A stretch of 64,000 nt of DNA from Labrys sp. KNU-23 (GCF_008330945.1 NZ_CP043489.1:5157501-5221500); one strand, 5' to 3'; shown: positions 8,240 through 17,661, counted from the stretch's first letter. The notes: a model not told the origin generated them from the letters alone. Numbers and translations: made by a program.

Positions 8240-8341
8240 GGAGCAAGGCGCGTTTCAGCGAAAGCGCCGCATTGTTCCAACTCTTTGTCTCGACGCGTCA
8301 TTGCGATTCCCGGTGAATCCACCAGATCGCAAAACGCTTTA
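8240..8341 (+). repeat. RIME-like two-hairpin intergenic repeat, copy B
   Basis: Starts GGAGCAAGGCGCGTTTC and ends CAGATCGCAAAACGCTTTA. The middle holds CTCTTTGTCTCGACGCGTC. It lies 12 bp before nuoA, so it falls in the leader of the nuo transcript or at its promoter. Confidence 0.85.
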
Positions 8342-8353
8342 GGGTTCGTGCTG

Positions 8354-8719
8354 ATGGACAACCTTCTCGCCGGCTATCTGCCGCTTATCATTTTCATCGG
8401 GGTCTCGGCCGTCATCGGCCTGGCGCTTCTGGTGGCGCCCTTCCTCGTGGCGTATCAGCGCCCGGATCCGGAAAAACTCTCCGCCTATGAGTGCGGGTTC
8501 AACGCCTTCGACGACGCGCGCATGAAGTTCGACGTGCGGTTCTACCTGGTGTCGATCCTGTTCATCATCTTCGATCTCGAAGTGGCATTTCTGTTCCCCT
8601 GGGCGATCACGTTCAAGGAAGTCGGCCTGTTCGGCTTCACCTCGATGATGATTTTCCTGGCCGTGCTGACCATCGGCTTCGTTTATGAGTGGAAGAAGGG
8701 CGCGCTCGAATGGGATTGA
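8354..8719 (+). CDS. nuoA: NADH-quinone oxidoreductase subunit A
   Basis: Small membrane subunit of respiratory complex I, at the junction of the quinone cavity and the proton-pumping arm. The 121-residue protein has three predicted transmembrane helices (about 7-29, 62-84, 91-112) and the conserved loop YECGF with its redox-sensitive Cys (about residue 45), followed by FDVRFYL. The ATG at 8354 was chosen for family length, with a weak AGGG 9 nt upstream. Its last codons overlap nuoB by 10 bp. It is the first gene of a complete nuoA-N operon. Confidence 0.96.
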   Translation: MDNLLAGYLPLIIFIGVSAVIGLALLVAPFLVAYQRPDPEKLSAYECGFNAFDDARMKFDVRFYLVSILFIIFDLEVAFLFPWAITFKEVGLFGFTSMMIFLAVLTIGFVYEWKKGALEWD

Positions 8720-9297
8720 ACCTGGACACAGCCGGCGGCACGCTGGTGGCGCCGGCGCCCAAGGGCATCATCGACCCGAACACGGGCAAGCCGGTCGGGT
8801 CGACCGATCCGTTTTTCGTCGACATCAACGCTGAGCTGGCCGATCGCGGCTTCCTCGTCACCTCGGCCGACAACCTGATCAACTGGGCCCGCACCGGCTC
8901 GCTGATGTGGATGACCTTCGGCCTCGCCTGCTGCGCGGTCGAGATGATGCAGGTCTCGATGCCGCGCTATGACGTCGAGCGCTTCGGCTTTGCTCCGCGC
9001 GCTTCGCCACGCCAGTCGGACGTGATGATCGTGGCGGGCACCTTGACCAACAAGATGGCGCCGGCCTTGCGCAAGGTCTACGACCAGATGCCAGAGCCCC
9101 GTTACGTCATCTCGATGGGTTCCTGCGCCAATGGCGGCGGCTACTATCATTATTCCTATGCGGTGGTGCGCGGCTGCGATCGCATCGTGCCAGTCGACAT
9201 CTACGTCCCCGGCTGCCCGCCCACGGCCGAAGCGCTGCTCTACGGCGTGCTGCTGCTGCAGAAGAAGATCCGCCGTACCGGCACCATCGAGCGTTGA
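8710..9297 (+). CDS. nuoB: NADH-quinone oxidoreductase subunit B
   Basis: Carries the terminal [4Fe-4S] cluster N2 that reduces quinone. The 195-residue protein shows all four ligand cysteines: the tandem pair in GLACCAVEMM, one in GSCANGGG and one in VPGCPP. The ATG at 8710 lies inside the nuoA 3' end, a 10-bp overlap indicating coupled translation; a start 21 bp earlier is possible but less typical. The N-terminal 40 residues are a variable proline- and glycine-rich extension common in alphaproteobacteria. It is a peripheral subunit on the cytoplasmic side. Confidence 0.96.
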   Translation: MGLNLDTAGGTLVAPAPKGIIDPNTGKPVGSTDPFFVDINAELADRGFLVTSADNLINWARTGSLMWMTFGLACCAVEMMQVSMPRYDVERFGFAPRASPRQSDVMIVAGTLTNKMAPALRKVYDQMPEPRYVISMGSCANGGGYYHYSYAVVRGCDRIVPVDIYVPGCPPTAEALLYGVLLLQKKIRRTGTIER

Positions 9298-9308
9298 GCG
9301 GAGCTGAC

Positions 9309-9920
9309 ATGGCAAATTCGCAAACTTTGCAGGGGATCGGCGAGGCGCTTCAAGCTGCCTTTCCACAGGCCATTTCCAGCGTGGTCCATGCCTTCGGCGA
9401 ACTCACCGTAAGCACGGATGCAGACAACATCCTGGCTGTTCTCAAGCATCTGCGGGATGACGCCGGCTCGCGCTTCGTGTCGATCATCGATGTCTGCGGG
9501 GCCGACTATCCGGCCCGCGAGAAGCGCTTCGACGTGGTCTACCACCTGCTTTCGCCGACCAAGAACGTGCGCATCCGCGTGAAGGTGGAGACCGACGAGG
9601 CGACCCCGGTACCTTCGGCTATCGAACTGTTCCCCGGCGTGCTCTGGTTCGAGCGCGAAGCCTACGATCTCTATGGCATCCTCTTTACCGGCCATCCGGA
9701 TCTGCGCCGGCTGCTGACCGATTACGGTTTCGACGGCCATCCCTTGCGCAAGGACTTCCCGATGACCGGGTTCGTCGAAGTGCGCTGGGACGACGAGGCC
9801 AAGCGCGTGGTCTACGAGCCCGTCAGGCTCAACCAGGAATTCCGCAACTTCGATTTCCTGTCGCCATGGGAAGGCACCGATTATGTGCTGCCCGGCGATG
9901 AGAAGGCGAAGGCAGGCTGA
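9309..9920 (+). CDS. nuoC: NADH-quinone oxidoreductase subunit C
   Basis: A 203-residue 30-kDa-type subunit of the connecting module of complex I, without cofactors. The family signature EREAYDLYGI (about 117-126) is followed by GHPDLRRLLTDYGF and the typical C-terminal FDFLSPWEG. nuoC and nuoD are separate genes here, unlike the fused nuoCD of enterobacteria. GGAG lies 5 nt before the ATG at 9309, and the gap to nuoB is 11 bp. Confidence 0.96.
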   Translation: MANSQTLQGIGEALQAAFPQAISSVVHAFGELTVSTDADNILAVLKHLRDDAGSRFVSIIDVCGADYPAREKRFDVVYHLLSPTKNVRIRVKVETDEATPVPSAIELFPGVLWFEREAYDLYGILFTGHPDLRRLLTDYGFDGHPLRKDFPMTGFVEVRWDDEAKRVVYEPVRLNQEFRNFDFLSPWEGTDYVLPGDEKAKAG

Positions 9921-10006
9921 TGCGCTCCCGCGCGTCGGATCAGGACTAGCAAGACTCTCGAAATGGCTCCGAACCGGGTGGCCAACTCGGAAAGTTTGGA
10001 AACGAC

Positions 10007-11194
10007 ATGAACGACCAACCGCATCTGCGCAATTTTGCGATCAATTTCGGCCCGCAGCATCCCGCGGCCCACGGTGTGTTGCGTCTGGTCATGGAACTGG
10101 ACGGCGAAGTGGTCGAGCGCGTCGATCCCCATATCGGCCTGCTGCATCGCGGCACCGAGAAGTTGATCGAAGCCAAGACCTTCATGCAGGCCATTCCCTA
10201 TTTCGATCGGCTCGACTATGTCGCGCCGATGAACCAGGAGCATGCTTATTGCCTGGCCATCGAGCGCTTGCTCGGTTTGGAAGTGCCCAGGCGCGGCCAG
10301 CTTATCCGCGTGCTCTATTCCGAAATCGGTCGGATCCTCTCGCATCTGCTCAACGTCACCACGCAGGCCATGGACGTCGGCGCGCTAACCCCGCCTTTGT
10401 GGGGCTTCGAAGAGCGCGAGAAGCTGATGATCTTCTACGAGCGTGCCTCGGGCAGCCGCATGCATGCCGCCTATTTCCGCGCCGGCGGCGTCCACCAGGA
10501 CCTGCCGCCGGAACTGGTCGACGACATTGAGTCGTTCTGCGATCCCTTCCTCAAGGTCTGTGACGATCTCGAAGGGCTGCTCACCGACAACCGCATCTTC
10601 AAGCAGCGCAATGTCGACATCGGCATCATCTCGCTGGATGATGCCTGGGCCTGGGGCTATTCGGGTGTGATGGTGCGCGGTTCGGGCGCTGCCTGGGACC
10701 TGCGCAAATCGCAACCCTATGAGTGCTATTCCGAACTCGATTTCGATATTCCGATCGGCAAGAACGGCGATAATTACGATCGCTACTGCATCCGCATGGA
10801 AGAGATGCGCCAGTCGGTCCGCATCATGAAGCAGTGCTGCGCGCTCCTGCGCACGACGAGCGGGCCGGTTTCGGCCGCCGACAACAAGGTCGTGCCGCCC
10901 AAGCGCGGCGAGATGAAGCGCTCGATGGAAGCGCTCATCCATCATTTCAAGCTCTATACCGAGGGCTATCACGTGCCCGCCGGCGAGGTTTACGCGGCCG
11001 TCGAAGCGCCCAAGGGCGAGTTCGGTGTCTATCTGGTCTCGGACGGTGGCAACAAGCCCTATCGCTGCAAGATCCGCGCGCCGGGATTTGCGCATCTGCA
11101 GTCGATGGACTGGCTGTGCCGTGGCTACATGCTGGCCGACGTCTCCGCCATTCTCGGTTCTCTCGACATCGTGTTCGGCGAAGTCGATCGTTGA
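10007..11194 (+). CDS. nuoD: NADH-quinone oxidoreductase subunit D
   Basis: The 49-kDa-type subunit, which with NuoB forms the quinone-binding site; it descends from the NiFe-hydrogenase large subunit. The 395-residue protein contains the N-terminal PQHPAAHG motif (quinone-site His, about residues 13-20), the HIGLLHRGTEK block and RAGGVHQDLP. Length and motifs match single NuoD proteins of alphaproteobacteria. It starts 86 bp after nuoC with GGAAA upstream. It is followed by a RIME-like repeat inside the operon before nuoE. Confidence 0.96.
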   Translation: MNDQPHLRNFAINFGPQHPAAHGVLRLVMELDGEVVERVDPHIGLLHRGTEKLIEAKTFMQAIPYFDRLDYVAPMNQEHAYCLAIERLLGLEVPRRGQLIRVLYSEIGRILSHLLNVTTQAMDVGALTPPLWGFEEREKLMIFYERASGSRMHAAYFRAGGVHQDLPPELVDDIESFCDPFLKVCDDLEGLLTDNRIFKQRNVDIGIISLDDAWAWGYSGVMVRGSGAAWDLRKSQPYECYSELDFDIPIGKNGDNYDRYCIRMEEMRQSVRIMKQCCALLRTTSGPVSAADNKVVPPKRGEMKRSMEALIHHFKLYTEGYHVPAGEVYAAVEAPKGEFGVYLVSDGGNKPYRCKIRAPGFAHLQSMDWLCRGYMLADVSAILGSLDIVFGEVDR

Positions 11195-11227
11195 TTTTTT
11201 AGGTCGCAGCCGGCCTTGAACCGGCTG

Positions 11228-11330
11228 CAAAAGCGTCTTGTGATTTGGGGGGATCCCCACGAATCGCAAAGACGCGTCGAAACCAGGAGTGAGAGTAAAA
11301 GTGCGTTTGCCAAAACGCGCTTTGCTCTAG
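11228..11330 (-). repeat. RIME-like two-hairpin intergenic repeat, copy C
   Basis: Reverse-oriented copy inside the nuo operon, between nuoD and nuoE. It reads AAAAGCGTCTTGTGATTTG, then GAATCGCAAAGACGCGTCG, and ends AAAACGCGCTTTGCTCTAG. In mRNA the arms would form hairpins that could stabilise or split the transcript. Confidence 0.85.
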
Positions 11331-11349
11331 CAGTTAAAGAGGAATGCGC

Positions 11350-12453
11350 ATGTCCGTCCGCAGGCTCGCGCCCCAGGAACTCCAGCCGGCAAGCTTTGCC
11401 TTCACGCCCGAAAACGAGGCGTGGGTGGACAAGCAGATCGCCAAATATCCGCCCGGCCGCCAGGCTTCGGCAGTGATTCCGCTGTTGTGGAAGGCGCAGG
11501 AGCAGGCCGGCGGCTGGGTATCCCAGGCGGCGATCGAGGTGGTCGCGGCTCGTCTCGGCATGCCCAAGATCCGCGTTCTGGAAGTCGCGACCTTCTACAC
11601 CATGTTCGCGCTGGAGCCGGTCGGCAAATATTTCATCCAGCTCTGCGGCACGACGCCCTGCCAATTGCGCGGCGCCGAGGCCATCCGGGACGTGGTCAAG
11701 AAGCGCATCGGCCCCGAGCGGCACGTGACGGATGACGGCAAATTCTCCTGGCTCGAGGTGGAATGCCTGGGTGCCTGCTGCAATGCGCCGATGGTGCAGA
11801 TCAATGCCGATTTCTACGAGGATCTCACGCCCGAGATCATGGAACGGATCATCGACGATCTTGCCGCCGGCAAGGAAGTGAAGCCCGGACCGCAGAACGA
11901 TCGCTTCTCGTCCGAGCCGCAGGGCGGCGCCCAGACCCTGAACGATCCGGCGCTCTACGACGGCTCGATGATCGGTTCTTGGAAAAAGCGTTTCGAGGAA
12001 GAAAAGGCCAAGCTGGAAGCCGCCAGGGCTGAAGCTGCCAGGGCTGAGGCAGCCAAGGCTGAAGCAGCGAAGGCCGCCGCTACGCCGGCTCCGGCTGCGA
12101 CGGCAGCACCTGTGGCTGCCGCTCCGGCGTCTGCGGCTGCGCCGGCCGCTCCGGCACCTGCTCCGGTTTCCGACGAACACAAGCCGGTTCTGCTGAAGGT
12201 TGCTCGCGAGGGTGGGCCTGACGATCTCAAGCTGATCCATGGCGTTGGTCCCAAGCTTGAGGAAGTGCTGCACCAGATGGGCGTCTACCACTTCGACCAG
12301 ATCGCCGCCTGGAACGACAGCAATCTTGCTTGGGTCGACCAGAATCTCGGGACCTTCAAGGGCAGGGCGCTGCGGGACGGCTGGATCGAGCAGGCCAAGA
12401 AACTGGCGACCGGCTGGCGCCCTGAAAACCCGGCCGGCGAGAAGTTGGATTGA
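11350..12453 (+). CDS. nuoE: NADH-quinone oxidoreductase subunit E with C-terminal helix-hairpin-helix extension
   Basis: The 24-kDa-type thioredoxin-fold subunit of the NADH-dehydrogenase module, holding the [2Fe-2S] cluster N1a. Ligands are Cys99 and Cys104 (CGTTPC) and Cys139 and Cys143 (CLGAC). The canonical subunit ends near residue 170. This 367-residue protein continues with an Ala/Glu/Arg/Lys linker made of five-residue repeats of the EAARA/EAAKA type (about 222-243) and an Ala-Pro stretch. It ends in a helix-hairpin-helix domain (about 291-350, LIHGVGPKLEEVL). Such extensions occur in Hyphomicrobiales NuoE; their role is unknown. The ATG at 11350, 7 nt after GAGG, was preferred over the ATG at 11344. 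Confidence 0.95.
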   Translation: MSVRRLAPQELQPASFAFTPENEAWVDKQIAKYPPGRQASAVIPLLWKAQEQAGGWVSQAAIEVVAARLGMPKIRVLEVATFYTMFALEPVGKYFIQLCGTTPCQLRGAEAIRDVVKKRIGPERHVTDDGKFSWLEVECLGACCNAPMVQINADFYEDLTPEIMERIIDDLAAGKEVKPGPQNDRFSSEPQGGAQTLNDPALYDGSMIGSWKKRFEEEKAKLEAARAEAARAEAAKAEAAKAAATPAPAATAAPVAAAPASAAAPAAPAPAPVSDEHKPVLLKVAREGGPDDLKLIHGVGPKLEEVLHQMGVYHFDQIAAWNDSNLAWVDQNLGTFKGRALRDGWIEQAKKLATGWRPENPAGEKLD

Positions 12454-12528
12454 AGTGGGCGGGAAGGGGCGTGACGCGGTCCTTCCCATCTGAGCGTTTT
12501 AAGAAGTTTCATTATTGACAGGTTCGCC

Positions 12529-13830
12529 ATGCTTGCTGATCGCGACCGCATCTTCACCAATCTCTACGGCCTCCAGTCGCCCGGACTGCAGGCCGCCATC
12601 AAGCGTGGTTCGTGGGATGGTACCAAGCAGATCCTCGAGATGGGCCAGGATTGGATCATCAACGAGATGAAGGCTTCAGGCCTGCGGGGCCGCGGCGGCG
12701 CGGGCTTTCCCACCGGCCTGAAATGGTCGTTCATGCCCAAGAAGTCGGATGGGCGGCCAAGCTATCTCGTCGTCAATGCCGACGAGTCCGAGCCGGGCAC
12801 CTGCAAGGACCGCGAGATCATGCGGCATGATCCGCAGCATCTGGTCGAGGGCTGCCTGATCGCCTCCTTCGCCATGAATGCCCATGCCTGCTACATCTAT
12901 ATCCGCGGCGAATATATCCGTGAGCGCGAGGCCCTGCAGCGCGCCGTCGACGAGGCTTACGAGGCCGGCCTGATCGGCAAGAACAACAAGAACGGCTGGG
13001 ATTTCGATCTCTACGTTCACCACGGTGCCGGCGCCTATATCTGCGGCGAGGAGACCGCGCTGCTCGAAAGCCTGGAAGGCAAGAAGGGCATGCCGCGCAT
13101 GAAGCCGCCTTTCCCGGCGAATATGGGTCTCTATGGCTGCCCGACCACGGTGAACAATGTCGAGTCGATTGCCGTCGCCCCGACGATTCTGCGCCGCGGC
13201 GCCGGCTGGTTCGCCGGCATCGGCAATCCCAACAATGTCGGCACCAAGCTCTTCTGCGTGTCCGGGCATGTGAACAAGCCCTGCAATGTCGAAGAGGCGA
13301 TGGGCATTCCCTTCCGCGAACTGATCGAGCGCCATTGTGGCGGCGTCCGCGGCGGCTGGGACAATCTGAAGGCCGTGATCCCGGGTGGTTCGTCGGTGCG
13401 CATGGTGCCGGCCGAGCAGATCATCGACACGCCAATGGATTTCGACTCGCTGTCGAAGCTGCGCTCCGGCCTCGGCACCGCCGCCGTCATCGTGATGGAC
13501 AAGTCCACCGACGTGGTGCGGACGATCGCCCGGCTTGCCTATTTCTACAAGCATGAAAGCTGCGGCCAGTGCACGCCCTGCCGCGAAGGCACCGGCTGGA
13601 TGTGGCGCGTGCTCACCCGCATGGCCGATGGCCGCGCCCAGAAGCGTGAGATCGACATGCTGCTCGACGTCACCAAGCAGGTCGAAGGACATACGATCTG
13701 TGCGCTTGGCGATGCGGCGGCCTGGCCTATCCAGGGCCTGATCACCCATTTTCGTCATGAGATCGAAGCGCGCATCGATCAATATGCCGCCAACCCCCAT
13801 TCCGACCCTGTCCTGCAGGCGGCGGAATAA
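12529..13830 (+). CDS. nuoF: NADH-quinone oxidoreductase subunit F
   Basis: The 51-kDa-type subunit that binds NADH and FMN and carries [4Fe-4S] cluster N3. The 433-residue protein has the NADH-binding GRGGAGFPTGLKW (about 57-69), the FMN-region motif ending in GEETALLESLEG, and the cluster ligands in SCGQCTPCREGT plus a distal Cys in HTICALGD. Length and motifs are canonical. It follows nuoE by 75 bp and precedes nuoG by 178 bp; that second gap is the largest inside the operon apart from the repeat-bearing one and shows no obvious gene. Confidence 0.97.
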   Translation: MLADRDRIFTNLYGLQSPGLQAAIKRGSWDGTKQILEMGQDWIINEMKASGLRGRGGAGFPTGLKWSFMPKKSDGRPSYLVVNADESEPGTCKDREIMRHDPQHLVEGCLIASFAMNAHACYIYIRGEYIREREALQRAVDEAYEAGLIGKNNKNGWDFDLYVHHGAGAYICGEETALLESLEGKKGMPRMKPPFPANMGLYGCPTTVNNVESIAVAPTILRRGAGWFAGIGNPNNVGTKLFCVSGHVNKPCNVEEAMGIPFRELIERHCGGVRGGWDNLKAVIPGGSSVRMVPAEQIIDTPMDFDSLSKLRSGLGTAAVIVMDKSTDVVRTIARLAYFYKHESCGQCTPCREGTGWMWRVLTRMADGRAQKREIDMLLDVTKQVEGHTICALGDAAAWPIQGLITHFRHEIEARIDQYAANPHSDPVLQAAE

Positions 13831-14008
13831 CAGGCCGGCCTCCGCCGGTTGCAATTCATCAGGGCCGGGATCGTCCCCCGTTTCCGGCCTGCCACAGCGC
13901 TGAATTTTCGTGTCCCGATGTTGATCGCGGCACGGAATTTTGCGAAGTCGAGTTTGGAAAGAGTCTGGACTGCGTCTTGCATTCCAGGCCTGATCGTCAA
14001 GGTTATCC

Positions 14009-16087
14009 ATGGCCAAGTTGATCGTCGACGGACAGGAAATCGAGGTCCCGGCGGAGTACACGCTCCTCCAGGCCTGTGAGGTCGCGGGTGCTGAGATCCC
14101 GCGTTTCTGCTTCCACGAGCGCCTGTCGATTGCCGGCAATTGCCGCATGTGTCTGGTCGAGGTGAAGGGCGGCCCGCCCAAGCCCACGGCCTCCTGCGCC
14201 ATGGCGGTACGCGACCTCCGTCCGGGCCCGAACGGCGAGCCGCCGGTGGTGCTCACCAAGAGCCCGATGGTCAAGAAGGCCCGCGAAGGGGTGATGGAGT
14301 TCCTGCTCATCAACCATCCGCTGGATTGCCCGATCTGCGACCAGGGCGGTGAGTGCGACCTGCAGGACCAGGCCATGGCCTACGGCGTCGACAAGAACCG
14401 CTATGCCGAGAACAAGCGCGCGGTCGAGGACAAATATATCGGCCCGCTGGTCAAGACGGTGATGAACCGCTGCATCCATTGCACGCGTTGCGTCCGTTTC
14501 ACCACCGAGGTGGCCGGCGTCTCCGAACTCGGCGCCATCGGCCGCGGCGAGGACATGGAGATCACCACCTATCTCGAAAAGGCGATGAGCTCCGAACTGC
14601 AGGGCAATGTCATCGACCTCTGCCCCGTCGGCGCCCTGACCTCCAAGCCCTATGAATTCCATGCCCGCCCCTGGGAGCTCTCCAAGACCGAATCCGTCGA
14701 CGTGATGGATGCGGTGGGCTCGGCCATCCGTATCGATGCGCGCGGCCGGGAAGTGCTACGCATCGTGCCGCGTACCAATGAACTGGTGAACGAGGAGTGG
14801 ATCTCCGACAAGACCCGCTTCATCTGGGACGGCCTGCGCACCCAGCGCCTCGACCGGCCCTATCTGCGCGTCGACGGCCGTCTGAAGCCGGTGAGCTGGC
14901 AGGAGGCCTTTGCCGCCATTGCGACCAAGGTGAAGGCTGCCAAGCCCGAGCGCATCGGTGCCATCGCCGGCGATCTCGCCGCGGTGGAAGAGCTGTTCGC
15001 GCTGAAGGATCTCATCGGCAAGCTCGGTTCCAAGAACCTCGACGCCCGCCAGGACGGCGCCAAGATCGATCCGGCGCTGGGCCGTGCCAGCTATCTGTTC
15101 AACCCGACGATCGCCGGTCTCGAAGAGGCGGACGCGATCCTGCTGGTCGGCACCAATCCGCGCAAGGAAGCGTCGGTGCTCAATGCCCGCATCCGCAAGC
15201 GCTGGTTGCGTGGCGCCAAGGTTGGCCTGATCGGTGAACAGGTCGATCTGACCTATGGCTATGATTATCTCGGAGCCGGACCCGATACCTTGGCCGAACT
15301 CGCCGCCGGCAAGGGCTCGTTTGCCGACCTGCTGAAGGGTGCAGCCAAGCCCGTCATCATCGTGGGTGGCGGTGTCTATGCCCGCGCCGACGGCGCGGCC
15401 CTGCTGTCTTTGGCTGCCAAGGCCGCCCAGGCCCTCGGCGCGGTCAAGGACGGCTGGAACGGCTTCGGCGTCCTGCACAATGCGGCTTCGCGCGTGGGAG
15501 CGCTCGATGTCGGCTTCGTGCCGGGTGAGGGCGGTCTCGATGCAGCCGGCATGGCCAAGGGCGGTGCACTCGACGTGCTCTTCCTGCTGGGCGCCGACGA
15601 GGTCACCATCGAGCCGGGCGCCTTCGTGGTCTATCAGGGCAGCCATGGCGATCGCGGCGCGCATCGTGCCGATGTGATCCTGCCGGCGGCAGCCTATCCG
15701 GAGCGCTCGGGCCTGTTCGTCAACACCGAAGGCCGCGTCCAGCTCGCCAACCGCGCGGCGTTCCCGCCCGGCGAGGCGCGCGAGGATTGGGCGATCCTGC
15801 GGGCGCTCTCAGAAGCGATCGGCGCCAAGCTCGGTTATGACTCGCTCGCTGCCTTGCGCAAGGCCTTGTTCGCCGCCATTCCCCATCTCGGCTGGATCGG
15901 TGAAGTCGCTGCCGGCGATGCCTCCGGCGTGGCGGCCCTGGCCGATCTCGGCGGCGAGGTCGACAAGGCGGCCTTTGGGGCAGCGATCAGCGATTTCTAT
16001 TTGACCAATCCCATCGCGCGCGCTTCGGCCGTGATGGCGCAGTGTTCGCAGCTCGCCTCGGGCGCGCTGCCGCTGGCGGCGGAGTAA
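14009..16087 (+). CDS. nuoG: NADH-quinone oxidoreductase subunit G
   Basis: The 75-kDa-type subunit of the electron-input module. The 692-residue protein has an N-terminal [2Fe-2S] ferredoxin domain (Cys in the CEVAGAEIPRFCFHE and CRMC segments), a His-Cys3 [4Fe-4S] site (HPLDCPICDQGGEC, about 108-121), a second [4Fe-4S] set (RCIHCTRC and DLCPVGAL), and a molybdopterin-oxidoreductase-like domain without a visible cofactor site. It lacks the extra N7 cluster cysteines typical of E. coli-type enzymes, as far as can be judged by eye. The stop is 9 bp before nuoH. Confidence 0.97.
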   Translation: MAKLIVDGQEIEVPAEYTLLQACEVAGAEIPRFCFHERLSIAGNCRMCLVEVKGGPPKPTASCAMAVRDLRPGPNGEPPVVLTKSPMVKKAREGVMEFLLINHPLDCPICDQGGECDLQDQAMAYGVDKNRYAENKRAVEDKYIGPLVKTVMNRCIHCTRCVRFTTEVAGVSELGAIGRGEDMEITTYLEKAMSSELQGNVIDLCPVGALTSKPYEFHARPWELSKTESVDVMDAVGSAIRIDARGREVLRIVPRTNELVNEEWISDKTRFIWDGLRTQRLDRPYLRVDGRLKPVSWQEAFAAIATKVKAAKPERIGAIAGDLAAVEELFALKDLIGKLGSKNLDARQDGAKIDPALGRASYLFNPTIAGLEEADAILLVGTNPRKEASVLNARIRKRWLRGAKVGLIGEQVDLTYGYDYLGAGPDTLAELAAGKGSFADLLKGAAKPVIIVGGGVYARADGAALLSLAAKAAQALGAVKDGWNGFGVLHNAASRVGALDVGFVPGEGGLDAAGMAKGGALDVLFLLGADEVTIEPGAFVVYQGSHGDRGAHRADVILPAAAYPERSGLFVNTEGRVQLANRAAFPPGEAREDWAILRALSEAIGAKLGYDSLAALRKALFAAIPHLGWIGEVAAGDASGVAALADLGGEVDKAAFGAAISDFYLTNPIARASAVMAQCSQLASGALPLAAE

Positions 16088-16096
16088 GGACGGGCC

Positions 16097-17146
16097 ATGA
16101 CGATCTGGGAAACACTCCTGTGGAAGGTAGGCCTGCCGGCGCTGCAAAGCGTGGTCCTGCTGGTCTGCCTGCTTGTCTTCATCGCCTATTATTTGCTGGC
16201 CGACCGCAAGGTCTGGGCGGCGGTGCAGCTGCGCCGTGGCCCGAACGTGGTCGGTCCCTGGGGACTGTTCCAATCCTTCGCCGACCTGCTCAAATTCGTG
16301 CTCAAGGAGCCGGTGATCCCGGCCGGTGCGAACAAGGGCGTCTTCCTGCTCGCCCCCTTCGTCACCTGCGTGCTCGCGCTGGCGGGCTGGGCGGTGCTGC
16401 CGGTGGCGGCCGGCACCATGATTGCCGACATCAATGTCGGCATCCTCTACGTCTTCGCCATCTCCTCGCTCGGTGTCTACGGCACCATCATGGCGGGGTG
16501 GGCCTCGAACTCGAAATATCCCTTCCTGTCGGCCCTGCGTGCCGCGGCCCAGATGGTGTCCTATGAAGTCTCCATCGGCTTCGTCATCATCACCGTGCTG
16601 CTTTGCGCCGGCTCGCTGAACCTGACGGCCATCGTCGACGCCCAGCACAGCCGCGGCCTCGCCAGCCTGATCGGTCTGCCCTGGCTGACCTTCCTGAACT
16701 GGTACTGGCTGCCGCTCTTCCCGATGTTCGTCATCTTCTTCATCTCGGCCCTGGCCGAGACGAACCGGCCGCCCTTCGATCTGGCCGAAGCCGAGTCCGA
16801 GCTCGTGGCCGGCTTCATGGTCGAATACGCCTCGACGCCCTACCTGCTGTTCATGCTGGGCGAGTATGTGGCGATCATGACCATGTGCGCCCTGACCACC
16901 ATCCTGTTCATGGGGGGCTGGAGCGCGCCGATCGATCTGCCGCCCTTCACCTGGATCCCGGGCTTCATCTGGTTCCTGGTCAAGGTGACCTTCGTCTTCT
17001 TCATGTTCGCGATGGTGAAGGCCTTCGTGCCGCGCTACCGCTATGACCAGCTGATGCGTCTCGGCTGGAAAGTCTTCCTGCCGCTGTCGATCGCCATGGT
17101 CGTGATCGTGGCCGGCTTCCTCCAGATCACCGGATGGGCACCATGA
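16097..17146 (+). CDS. nuoH: NADH-quinone oxidoreductase subunit H
   Basis: Integral membrane subunit forming the entry of the quinone chamber and the first proton path. The 349-residue protein has eight or more hydrophobic helices and the conserved acidic loop ETNRPPFDLAEAESELVAGF (about 219-238), which links quinone reduction to proton translocation. Its stop overlaps the nuoI start in ATGA. Length is canonical. Confidence 0.97.
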   Translation: MTIWETLLWKVGLPALQSVVLLVCLLVFIAYYLLADRKVWAAVQLRRGPNVVGPWGLFQSFADLLKFVLKEPVIPAGANKGVFLLAPFVTCVLALAGWAVLPVAAGTMIADINVGILYVFAISSLGVYGTIMAGWASNSKYPFLSALRAAAQMVSYEVSIGFVIITVLLCAGSLNLTAIVDAQHSRGLASLIGLPWLTFLNWYWLPLFPMFVIFFISALAETNRPPFDLAEAESELVAGFMVEYASTPYLLFMLGEYVAIMTMCALTTILFMGGWSAPIDLPPFTWIPGFIWFLVKVTFVFFMFAMVKAFVPRYRYDQLMRLGWKVFLPLSIAMVVIVAGFLQITGWAP

Positions 17147-17661
17147 CCGCCGCCAATCCCAGCCGGCCGCGCGTCGGTCTCGATCAGGCCGCCAAGGCGC
17201 TGTTCCTGAAGGAATTCGTTTCGGCCTTCTTCCTGTCGATGCGCTATTTCTTCAAGCCGAAGGCAACGTTGAACTATCCCTTCGAAAAGGGCCGGCTGTC
17301 GCCGCGCTTCCGGGGCGAGCACGCCCTGCGCCGTTATCCCAACGGCGAGGAACGCTGCATCGCCTGCAAATTGTGCGAGGCGATCTGCCCGGCCCAGGCC
17401 ATCACCATCGAGGCCGGTCCGCGCGGCAATGACGGTACGCGCCGGACCACCCGCTACGACATCGACATGGTCAAATGCATCTATTGCGGCTTCTGCCAGG
17501 AAGCCTGCCCGGTGGATGCCATTGTCGAGGGGCCGAACTTCGAGTTCGCCGTCGAGACGCGCGAAGAGCTGTTCTATGACAAGGAGCGTCTTCTGGCCAA
17601 TGGCGACCGCTGGGAGCGGGAAATCGCCAAGAACATTGCCAAGGACGCACCTTATCGCTAG
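17143..17661 (+). CDS. nuoI: NADH-quinone oxidoreductase subunit I
   Basis: Ferredoxin-like subunit with two [4Fe-4S] clusters (N6a and N6b) passing electrons to NuoB. Both CxxCxxCxxxCP motifs are present: CIACKLCEAICP and CIYCGFCQEACP. The 172-residue protein starts at the ATG that overlaps the nuoH stop by 4 bp; an ATG 9 bp earlier is a less likely alternative. The N-terminal amphipathic segment (FLKEFVSAFFLSMRYFF) probably packs against the membrane arm. Confidence 0.96.
   Translation: MTAANPSRPRVGLDQAAKALFLKEFVSAFFLSMRYFFKPKATLNYPFEKGRLSPRFRGEHALRRYPNGEERCIACKLCEAICPAQAITIEAGPRGNDGTRRTTRYDIDMVKCIYCGFCQEACPVDAIVEGPNFEFAVETREELFYDKERLLANGDRWEREIAKNIAKDAPYR

Noticed and set aside
12676..14376. 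566-codon minus-strand frame across nuoF-nuoG
   Set aside because: It overlaps two canonical complex I genes and is a codon-bias shadow.
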